Shown here piece after piece: positions 55,361-64,000 of a stretch of DNA of 64,000 nt (position 1 is the first letter of the stretch; every line of letters begins with the position of its first letter). Under the pieces are notes generated by a model that worked only from the letters and a program-made list of their open reading frames with translations, made no database searches and was not told where the DNA came from. A program made the position numbers and the translations under genes. This stretch comes from Amycolatopsis acidiphila (GTDB lineage Bacteria; Actinomycetota; Actinomycetes; Mycobacteriales; Pseudonocardiaceae): NCBI RefSeq assembly GCF_021391495.1, contig NZ_CP090063.1:4340001-4404000 (forward strand), given 5' to 3'.

Positions 55361-56854
55361 CTACCGGCCGAGCGTCGCCGCCTCCGGGTACGAGCGCCAC
55401 TGCGCCGCGCTGACGGCCTCGACCGCGGAACCGTTGAGCGCCGCCACGGTCGAGGGGTGCACGGGCCAGAGCTTCCCGTCGTCGAGCAGCAGTCCCATGC
55501 CGAGCCCCGGTGCCTGCAGCGCGCGAGCGCCGGAGGCCAGGTGCGCGGCGACCGGCACCCCGTCGAGCGCGTCGAGCCGCTGGTTCAGCACGTGGGTCGC
55601 GAGCTGCTCGGCGACCGAGCGGCGGTCGACGCGGACGAGCTTGCCGTCCACGACGAGGTCCATCGTGCGGACCGGCGAAGGCATCGCGTACCCGTCGAGC
55701 ACGCCGAGGGCGCGCTCCCGGTCCCCGCAGCCCTGGATGCCCACGACGTCGAGGCCGTAGTGGCGCAGGTCGGTGGGCGCGTTGGCGTCGCCGAGGCTCG
55801 TCGCGCGCACGACGTCGAACGGCACGCGCCCGCACGGGTCGGTCGCCGAGGCGGGCGCGTGCCCGTCGGGCCGGCGCACCAGGCCGGGGCCTTCGCGCCA
55901 CCCGCCGGGGATCACCAGGGCGCGGTAGGGGTGCGCGGTGAAGTCACGGTTCCAGAAGGTGACGGTGGTGCCGTCCTGGGTCTCGTGCGCGATGGCGAAG
56001 GCGTCGAGCGCGTCGACCCACTCCAGGTCGGCGCTGAAGGCGTCGACGATGGACGTCATGCGGGGCGCGGCCGTGTTCGGCACGGCGGCGAAACCCTTGT
56101 CCGTCAACGACTCCACGCCGGTCGCGAACGTGGGGTCCTTGGCACGCAGGACGAACTGGCCCGCCCCGTTCCACCCGGCGTCGCGGCCGGTGGTGTCGGT
56201 GAACATCAGGTAGAACCAGCCGTCGAGGTAGACCGCCGACGGCTGGCCGACGCCGTAGAGGTTGTCGCGGTGCTCGTCGTGCGAGGGCGCGACGATCGGG
56301 CCGTTCGCGCGCGTCCAGATGAGGCCGTCGGTGCTGGTGGCCAGGCCGATCGCGTTGCCGAGCGCGTGGTCGCCCGCCGCGCCGGTGTAGTAGAGGTAGT
56401 AGGTCCCGTCGACCCGGATGACCGAGGGGTCGCAGGTGTGCACGCCGTCGAACTGGCCGGGGTTCCCCGACAGGACGGCGGGCGGGACGCCGCCGCCGGG
56501 GCCGGTGAACGGGCCGTCGAGCGAGGACGACTCGGCGTAGAGGATGTCGTCGCCGGGCGGCGGGGCGGTCGGGTACTGGCTGCACCACCACATGCGGGTC
56601 CTGGTGCCGTCGAGCATGACCGTCGGGCCGTAGTTGTAGGGGGCGCCGGGGCCGCCCGCCGCGACGACGCCCGGGCTCTGGCGAGCCGCCCCGGTGGTGA
56701 GGACGACGTCGGAGGGGGCGGCCTGGGCGCCGCCCAGCGCGCCGCCGGGGCCTTCGGCCTGGGTCTCCGCGTTTCCCGTGGTGCACGCGACGGCCGCCGC
56801 GCCGAGCACGACGGCCAGGAGCGCAGCGGCCAGCCGGTGACGGAACCCGCGCAT
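55361..56854 (-). CDS. Secreted lipoprotein with glycosidase-like beta-propeller
   Basis: 497 residues. Lipoprotein signal peptide with lipobox GAAAVAC (Cys about 24). Residues 70-330 have the blade pattern of GH43/GH32-type five-bladed propellers: NYGPTVMLDGTRTRMWWCSQ, DPSVIRVDGTYYLYYTGAAG, GQPSAVYLDGWFYLMFTD. The C-terminal 90 residues carry a repeat-like LLLDDGKLWPVHPSTVAAL as found at the end of other actinobacterial surface proteins. The substrate is unknown; a polysaccharide is likely from the fold. GAGAGGGG lies before the ATG. Confidence 0.72.
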   Translation of the reverse strand: MRGFRHRLAAALLAVVLGAAAVACTTGNAETQAEGPGGALGGAQAAPSDVVLTTGAARQSPGVVAAGGPGAPYNYGPTVMLDGTRTRMWWCSQYPTAPPPGDDILYAESSSLDGPFTGPGGGVPPAVLSGNPGQFDGVHTCDPSVIRVDGTYYLYYTGAAGDHALGNAIGLATSTDGLIWTRANGPIVAPSHDEHRDNLYGVGQPSAVYLDGWFYLMFTDTTGRDAGWNGAGQFVLRAKDPTFATGVESLTDKGFAAVPNTAAPRMTSIVDAFSADLEWVDALDAFAIAHETQDGTTVTFWNRDFTAHPYRALVIPGGWREGPGLVRRPDGHAPASATDPCGRVPFDVVRATSLGDANAPTDLRHYGLDVVGIQGCGDRERALGVLDGYAMPSPVRTMDLVVDGKLVRVDRRSVAEQLATHVLNQRLDALDGVPVAAHLASGARALQAPGLGMGLLLDDGKLWPVHPSTVAALNGSAVEAVSAAQWRSYPEAATLGR

Positions 56855-56899
56855 GTGGTGGTGACCCCTCTCTGACAGCTGGATCAGTCTAGAGAATCG

Positions 56900-57817
56900 C
56901 TAACCCTGTCGAGTGACACCATGCCGGAGAGCGACCAGCTCGACCTCGAACCGGTCGTCGTTCTCCAGGTACGCGGCGTAGTGGTCGGGGCCGCCGGCGT
57001 GCGGGTACCTGTCGGCGAACAGCGGCCGCCAGCCGTGCTCGCGCGCGGCTTCGGCGACCTCGTCGACCTGCTGGGTGGTTTCGACGTGCAGCGCGAGGTG
57101 GTTGAGCCCGGGGCGCAGCCGGTCGTGGCGCTCGGCGGTGAGCGCGGGCGAGCGCTCGGCCACGACGTAGCCGGAGCCGAGCCGCCAGCTGACGCCGTCG
57201 GGCCAGCGCTGGTACTCGCGCCAGCCCAGTTGGGTGAGCAGCCAGCCGAAGGTGGCTTCGGCGCGCGGGACGTCCGGCACCCACAGCTCGACGTGGTGGA
57301 GGTGGCCGTGCACGGCGGGCAGCGCGACGTGCACCCGGTGCGGCGCGCCATAGTGCTCCTCGACGCCGACGTCCCGGAAACCCAGTCGCTGCGCCAGTTT
57401 CAGACTGGCCACATTGGACTCGTGGATGAGCGCCCAGATCGCCGGGAGGCCGGCGGTGGCGAACCCGTGCCGGAGCAACGCGGCGGCGGCCTCGGTGGCG
57501 AGCCCTTGGCCGCCGTGGGCAGGATCGAGGAAGTAGCCGAGCTCGGCCGTGCCGGGCGGCATCGCGTCCGAGGGCCGCAGGTGCGCCAGCCCGATGACGG
57601 TGCCGTCCCGCTCGATTGCCCAGTGGCCGAGGTTCGCGGGCCCCCGGTAGCCGAGGCGGCGCTCGATCATCGCGCGGCACTGGACGGGATCGCTGAAGTC
57701 CGCCGCGAAGTACCGGCTCTGCGCGGGATCGGCGAACACACGCAGGACCGCGTCGGTGTCGGACCGCTCGAGCCCCCGCACGATGAGCCGAGAGGTCCGC
57801 AACACAGGGAGGTTCAC
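56900..57817 (-). CDS. GNAT acetyltransferase fused to a VOC (glyoxalase-like) domain
   Basis: 305 residues. Residues 5-165 are a RimJ-type GNAT domain: LRTSRLIVRGLERSDTDAV, acetyl-CoA loop HGGQGLATEAAA (101-112), SNVASLKLAQRLGF. Residues 172-300 are a VOC domain: HHVELWVPDVPRAEATFGWL, GLNHLALHVET and a final DDRFEVELV. The two are joined by only a few residues. The start is GTG 57817, giving MNLPVLRTSRL; longer readings run into the repeat island. Partners and substrates are unknown. Confidence 0.83.
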   Translation of the reverse strand: MNLPVLRTSRLIVRGLERSDTDAVLRVFADPAQSRYFAADFSDPVQCRAMIERRLGYRGPANLGHWAIERDGTVIGLAHLRPSDAMPPGTAELGYFLDPAHGGQGLATEAAAALLRHGFATAGLPAIWALIHESNVASLKLAQRLGFRDVGVEEHYGAPHRVHVALPAVHGHLHHVELWVPDVPRAEATFGWLLTQLGWREYQRWPDGVSWRLGSGYVVAERSPALTAERHDRLRPGLNHLALHVETTQQVDEVAEAAREHGWRPLFADRYPHAGGPDHYAAYLENDDRFEVELVALRHGVTRQG

Positions 57818-58532
57818 TTCGCTGACTTTCCCTTCACACGGCGGGGTTGAGGGTTCTTGGTGGGTTGGAGGCGCCGGGTCGGGCCGGGTCGCGCTGCCGG
57901 GTCGCGCTGCGGGCCCGGCCCGGTTGGGCTGCCGGGTCGGGCTGCCGGGCCGGGTCAGGCGAGCTACCGGCTTCGGCTCCGGCTGCCGGCTTCGGCTCCG
58001 GCTGCCGGGTCCGGCTCCGGGGGCCGGGTCCGGGCCGGGAGTGGGTCGGGGCCGGGCTCGGTGGGGTCGAACCGGTGCCGGGCCGGGCCGGCTGGGGCCG
58101 GGAGCTGGTGGCAGCGTCCGGGGGCACCGAGCGTCGGTTGCCCCGCCACTCGGCGCTGTGGCGCTCCGTTGCGGCCGTCGCCGAGGCGACGGATCGCCAT
58201 TCGGAACCGCGACCATCCGGTCGCCACCGGACGATCGTGGGCGCCCGGGACCGCGCCGATCGGCCGCCACTCGTCGCCGCGAACACCTGGTCGCCACCGC
58301 GACAATCCATTGCCACGCGGGACCGCGCCGACCGGTTGCCACCCGGCGCTGCAGCGATCGGGTCGCCACTCGAGACTGGCACCGTCCAGTCCACGCCGCC
58401 GGAGCGGTTGGCCAGCGCACCACCGCGACGCGGCTCCACGTGCCGCCGCCGCGCCCGTGGGCGCCGTCCTTGCCATGCGGCGGGGCGTCACGCCTCAAGG
58501 TCACCCTCGCGCGCCAGGCGGCGCCACGTCGT
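57818..58532. repeat. Non-coding island of degenerate GC-rich repeats
   Basis: 715 bases with no convincing gene. The left part (57,860-58,080) repeats short GCCGGGTCGGGCTGCCGG-type units. The right part (58,120-58,400) has irregular 25-35 base units around a core YCGCCAC followed by CGGGACCGCGCCGA-type sequence (for example at 58,245 and 58,319). All six frames give only low-complexity translations. Confidence 0.65.
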
Positions 58533-60587
<2,055 letters not shown>

Positions 60588-60591
<4 letters not shown>

Positions 60592-61775
60592 CACCGCTCC
60601 TCCAGCGCCTTGAGGTAGCCCTCGGCGTTGCGCTTGCTCTCGGCGAGCGAGTCACCGCCGAACTTCTCCAGCGCCGCGTCGGCGAGGATCAGCGCGACCA
60701 CGGACTCCAGCACTACACCGGCACGCGGCACGGCGCACACATCGGAGCGCTGGTGGATCGCCACCGCGGGCTCACCCGTCGCGACGTCCACAGTGGACAA
60801 CGCCTTCGGCACGGTCGAGATCGGCTTCATCGCGACCCGGACGCGCAGCGGCTCACCGTTGGTGATGCCGCCTTCGAGGCCGCCCGCGCGGTTGGACCGC
60901 CGGGTGACCCCGACCGGGCCGGAGCCGGGATCGATCTCGTCGTGCGCCTGGCTCCCCCACCGGCGCGCGGTGGTGAAGCCGTCGCCGACCTCGACACCCT
61001 TCATGGCCTGTACGCCCATCAGCGCGCCGGCCAGCCGGGCGTCGAGCCTGCGGTCCCAGTGCACGTGCGAGCCGAGGCCCGGTGGCAGGCCGTAGGCGAT
61101 CACCTCGATCACCCCGCCGACGGTGTCGCCGGCCGTCCGCACCGCGTCGACCTCGGCGACCATCGCTTCGGTGGCCTCCTGGCCGAAGGCGCGGACCGGG
61201 CTCTCGTCGATGGCCGCGAGATCGCCGGGGCCCGGCAGCGGACCTTCGGGCGCCTCGGCGGCACCGATGGAGATCACGTGGCTGACGATCTCCGCACCCA
61301 GCAGCTGGCGCAGGAAGGCGCGTGCCACGGTGCCCAGCGCGGTGCGGGACGCGGTCTCGCGCGCGCTCGCCCGCTCCAGGACCGGCCGCGCCTCGTCGAA
61401 GCCGTACTTCTGCATGCCGGGCAGGTCCGCGTGTCCGGGGCGGGGACGGGTCAGCGGCTCATTGCGGGCGAGGCCTTCCAGCTCGGCCGGGTCGACCGGG
61501 TCGGCCGCCATGACCTTCTCCCACTTGGGCCACTCGGCGTTCTCGATGTGGACCGCGATCGGGCCGCCCTGGGTGACGCCGTGCCGGACACCGCCGAGGA
61601 ACTCGATGTGGTCGGTCTCGAAGCCCATGCGCGGGCTCCGGCCGAATCCGAGCCGCCGGCGGGCGAGCTGCTCGCCCACTTCGGCGGTGGTGACCTCGAC
61701 TCCGGCCACCATCCCTTCGAGCACGGCGGCCAACGCGGGCCCATGCGATTCACCTGCGGTTATCCAGCGCAACAC
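60588..61775 (-). CDS. aroC: Chorismate synthase
   Basis: 395 residues. FMN-dependent last common step of aromatic synthesis. Signatures: the N-terminal [55 protein letters not shown] and [16 protein letters not shown] near 300. GTG start without a clear Shine-Dalgarno, 33 bases after the A24 peptidase gene. Confidence 0.97.
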
Positions 61776-61808
61776 CTCACGATCCTGTCATGTCGCATGT
61801 CCTGCGAC

Positions 61809-62486
61809 TCAAGCGCCCGTACCTGTTCCGTGAAACACCGCGACCAGCCAAGTCGCCAGGAGCAACCCGGGCCCGTGCGGCACGCCGTGACGGCGGCGGC
61901 GGGTCAGGGCGAGGACCACCGTGGTCATTGCGGCGAGCACCGCCGCGACCACGAGCGCGGCCCAGCTGACCGCCCCGAGGACGGCGCCGAGCGCACCCGC
62001 CAGCTTGACGTCACCGGCGCCGAGCGAGCTTCGCGACAGCGCGTGGACGAGCAGGTGGAGACCGCCGAACACCGCGCCGGCGGCAAGGGCGCGCACCGCC
62101 AGGCCGATGCCCGGACCGGTCGTCGCCGAGGCACACAGCGCGATCGCCAGGATGGGGTAGGCGGGCAGGGTGAGCACGTCCGGCAGGCGGCGGTGCCGAA
62201 GATCGGCCGCGGCCAGCGGGACGGCGAACGTCGTGAGGGCGAGGGGCACCGGTAGCCACCAGGACGGCCAGCCGTGGCCGAGCCAGCGCCACCCGACCAC
62301 TGCCCAGAGGGCGGCGGTCATTGCGGCGACCGGGGCGAGGGGGACAGGAGCAGGAGCCCTTGCCCGGGCGAGGACGGCGGACGCGAGTACGGCGAGCGTC
62401 GCGCCCGCCATGGCGAAGAGGGCGGTGATGGCGATGGCGGCAGCGACGGAGGTTGACTGGGTGATGGATGGCAGTTCGTTGATCAC
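61809..62486 (-). CDS. A24-family prepilin peptidase (short form)
   Basis: 225 residues with seven or eight hydrophobic helices. The two aspartate motifs of A24 peptidases are present: AADLRHRRLPDVLTLPAY (about 95-112) and SLGAGDVKLAGALGAVLG (about 158-175). The N-terminal methyltransferase domain with its CxxC pairs is missing, as in the short TadV/FppA-like forms. No pilin or pilus assembly gene is nearby; the gene is linked to aroC only. A weak GAAGG precedes the GTG. Confidence 0.85.
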   Translation of the reverse strand: MINELPSITQSTSVAAAIAITALFAMAGATLAVLASAVLARARAPAPVPLAPVAAMTAALWAVVGWRWLGHGWPSWWLPVPLALTTFAVPLAAADLRHRRLPDVLTLPAYPILAIALCASATTGPGIGLAVRALAAGAVFGGLHLLVHALSRSSLGAGDVKLAGALGAVLGAVSWAALVVAAVLAAMTTVVLALTRRRRHGVPHGPGLLLATWLVAVFHGTGTGA

Positions 62487-62731
62487 GGAATCGAGCCTTC
62501 ACCAGGGACGATCGGTGCCGCAAGAACGGATTTTTACGAGTGGGCAACTCGTGCGGAATGGGGTTGCGGGGCCCTGGTGAGTGACGTGCGACCGGGTGGG
62601 ACCGGCGTGCGACTGGGCCAATCGTGCGGATGAGGGCAGGTGCGGCAGGGCTGGTTGAGGTGCGACGGCGGTATCCGGTTGGGGCGTAGGCGGCAGCGGT
62701 GGCTCAGGTGGCCGTGAGCGCGCGTGTGGGG

Positions 62732-62930
62732 TGGCGAGCGGCGGGGTTGGTTGAGGCGGGAAGTCGCAGCGCCCGGTTGGGGGTAGGCGGCAGCCGTGCC
62801 CCAGGCGGGCCAGCGGGAGCACCAGCGTGAAATGGCGAGCGGCGGGGTTGGTTGAGGCGGGAAGTCGCAGCGCCCGGTTGGGGGTAGGCGGCGACCGTGG
62901 CCCAGGCGGGCCAGCGGGAGAGGACGTGAG
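62732..62930. repeat. Tandem direct repeat, 101-bp unit, two copies
   Basis: The unit starting TGGCGAGCGGCGGGGTTGG occurs at 62732 and again at 62833. The first 60 bases are identical and the last 28 (ending CCAGCGGGAG) differ in about three positions. Shorter, more diverged copies of the GTGGCGAG start lie at 62931 and 62983. Confidence 0.9.
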
Positions 62931-63181
62931 GTGGCGAGCGGTAGCGCTGGCTGAGATGGGCAGCGGGAGCGCCCCATGTGAAGTGGCGAGTGGTAACCCT
63001 GGTTGAGGCCAGACGCGGCGGGCTGGCTACGCGGCAGATGGCAGCGCCAGCGTGACATGGCAGAGGCAACGCTGGGGGCAATGGCAAGCAGCAGCGCTGG
63101 TTTCAGGTAGCGACGGGCACGCTGGTGCAGACGGCGAACAGCGGTGGTCGGTTGCGCGAGCAGCAGCGGCGCTCAGTTGCG

Positions 63182-63287
63182 GCGGCGAAGTGGGACCGAG
63201 CGGCAACGCTGATCAGTGGCGGCGACCGGCAGCGCTCCGCTGACGCAGCAGGTAGCGGCGAAGTGGGACCGAGCGGCAACGCTGATC
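63182..63287. repeat. 33-bp direct repeat, 73-bp spacing
   Basis: The 33 bases at 63182-63214, starting GCGGCGAAGTGGGACCGAGC, are repeated exactly at 63255-63287. Confidence 0.9.
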
Positions 63288-63348
63288 TGCGAGGCGAGCG
63301 ATAGCGCTAGCCGACGCGGCAGGCAAGGGCGGCGAAGTTGGGCAAGGA

Positions 63349-63530
63349 GCCGCAACACCGACGTGACACCGCAAGCGGCAGCACCGACCCGAGGCAGCAA
63401 GCCGCACCATGGACCCGGGGCCGCAAGCGGCAACACCGACCTGACGCTGCAAGCCACAACGCCAACCCGGGGCCGCAAGCCGTAACGCCAACCAGACACC
63501 ACAAGCCGCAACACCGACTCGGGGCAGCAA
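63349..63530. repeat. Five-copy array of about 30-40-bp units
   Basis: Variants of GCAAGCCGCAACACCGAC followed by a CCCGGGGC-like stretch recur at irregular spacing (AGCCGCAACACCGAC, AGCGGCAACACCGAC, AGCCACAACGCCAAC, AGCCGTAACGCCAAC, AGCCGCAACACCGAC). Confidence 0.75.
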
Positions 63531-63572
63531 GCACGAGCGGCCACGGCCCGGAACGAGACCCAAGAACCCCGA

Positions 63573-63992
63573 TCAGGGCTGCCAGCGCAGTACTGCCAGC
63601 CCGGAGGCGGTGCGGATCTCCAGCGACTGGATGTCGTTCGGGGACATGGACGTGTCCAGCGAGATCTTGGCCGTGCGGTTGGGGTCCGCCCACCAGCTGG
63701 CCAGGTCCTCCTCCGTCCCATCGGGCCGGACCGCGACCAGCCGGTAGTCCGCCCCGTACGCCGCGCCCTGGTACTCGCACGACATGTCCACCCTCGAGCC
63801 ACCCGAGACGGCGGCCACCGCCGCCGTCGCCTGGACCGGGGCCGCGATCAACGGGGTCATCGCCGTCCCGCCGACGCCACCTCCGGTCTGGGGCAGCACG
63901 ATCGCCAGCGCCACCGCCGCGGCCGCCGCCACCCCGACGCCGAACGTCGTGAACGTGCGGCGCCGGCGGATCTTGCGCACCGAGTGCAGCAT
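63573..63992 (-). CDS. Membrane-anchored or secreted protein, unknown; possibly 5'-incomplete
   Basis: At least 139 residues. A basic start RKIRRRRTFTTFG is followed by a hydrophobic helix (VGVAAAAAVALAIVLPQ, about 19-35) and an extracytoplasmic domain with DMSCEYQGAAYGADYRLVAV and SLEIRTASGLAVLRWQP. The layout is that of anti-sigma-factor-like or secreted single-pass proteins. The frame stays open to the window edge eight bases upstream, so the real start may lie outside. Family not recognised. Confidence 0.6.
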   Translation of the reverse strand: MLHSVRKIRRRRTFTTFGVGVAAAAAVALAIVLPQTGGGVGGTAMTPLIAAPVQATAAVAAVSGGSRVDMSCEYQGAAYGADYRLVAVRPDGTEEDLASWWADPNRTAKISLDTSMSPNDIQSLEIRTASGLAVLRWQP

Positions 63993-64000
63993 CGACGGCA

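Larger units (their letters stand above)
62487..63572. repeat. Non-coding island of diverged tandem repeats
   Basis: 1.09 kb with no convincing gene; open frames in it give only Pro/Arg/Ala-rich low-complexity peptides. The sequence is built from partly conserved repeats, listed separately. The plus strand is G-rich up to about 63,330 and then switches to C/A-rich. Confidence 0.7.

Noticed and set aside
62499..63087. Pro/Arg-rich frames in the 62.5-63.1 kb island
   Set aside because: Repeat-derived; the tandem unit is 101 bp, not a multiple of three, so a tandem copy changes frame, which argues against coding.
63349..63530. CRISPR-like array
   Set aside because: Units are degenerate, spacing is irregular, there are no unique spacers of constant length and no cas genes.

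Overview
The window is 64 kb of very GC-rich DNA with many GTG starts and long runs of 4-base start/stop overlaps. BldD, WhiA, RbpA, mIHF, a PyrR-regulated pyr operon and a PriA with degenerate helicase motifs together indicate an actinomycete. The gene order and the RbpA, RpoZ and WhiA sequences suggest Pseudonocardiaceae, probably Amycolatopsis or a close relative (inference). No rRNA, tRNA, CRISPR array or insertion sequence was recognised.

Layout. 0-3.3 kb: zwf-opcA-pgl (oxidative pentose phosphate branch), then an orphan NarL-type sensor kinase, rbpA, and the glycolytic operon gap-pgk-tpiA-secG on the minus strand. 8.7-24.7 kb: a variable segment lying between gap and whiA, genes that sit close together in many actinobacteria. 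It holds a winged-helix protein, a LysE exporter, a secreted S53 peptidase, a small secreted protein, a three-gene SMC-like ATPase operon, an F420-type oxidoreductase, a 2OG-Fe oxygenase, gpgS, and a decayed two-component/serine-hydrolase locus with a deletion scar and three frameshifts. 24.7-29.6 kb: whiA-yvcK-rapZ-uvrC, followed by a divergent exonuclease III gene.

30.5-43 kb is a dense minus-strand block: the riboflavin genes (ribE, ribBA, ribH) with rpe, a flavoprotein, rsmB and fmt, then a remnant of a short-chain dehydrogenase, then priA-metK-coaBC-rpoZ-gmk-mihF. 43.2-51.9 kb is the pyrimidine operon pyrR-pyrB-pyrC-(PH-like membrane protein)-carA-carB-pyrF, with a PyrR-binding loop next to the pyrR ribosome binding site. 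bldD reads divergently from it behind a good BldD operator. 52.7-54.8 kb is pepQ-efp-nusB, and 58.5-62.5 kb is A24 peptidase-aroC-aroK-aroB-aroQ; between them lie a B-4DMT membrane protein, a secreted five-bladed-propeller-like hydrolase and a GNAT-VOC fusion. Two non-coding islands of degenerate GC-rich tandem repeats (57.8-58.5 and 62.5-63.6 kb) flank the aro operon.

Most genes are housekeeping and conserved in order across actinobacteria (the same neighbours occur in Mycobacterium, from memory). The best candidate for an undescribed system is the operon at 12.96-19.66 kb. It encodes a 1475-residue SMC/MukB-like coiled-coil ATPase with an unusual Walker B (Asp-Asn instead of Asp-Glu) and two partners sized like the kleisin and KITE subunits of MukBEF/Wadjet, but no JetD-type nuclease. 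Several genes have a TANNNT box 6-8 bases before the start codon and no Shine-Dalgarno, which suggests leaderless mRNAs.
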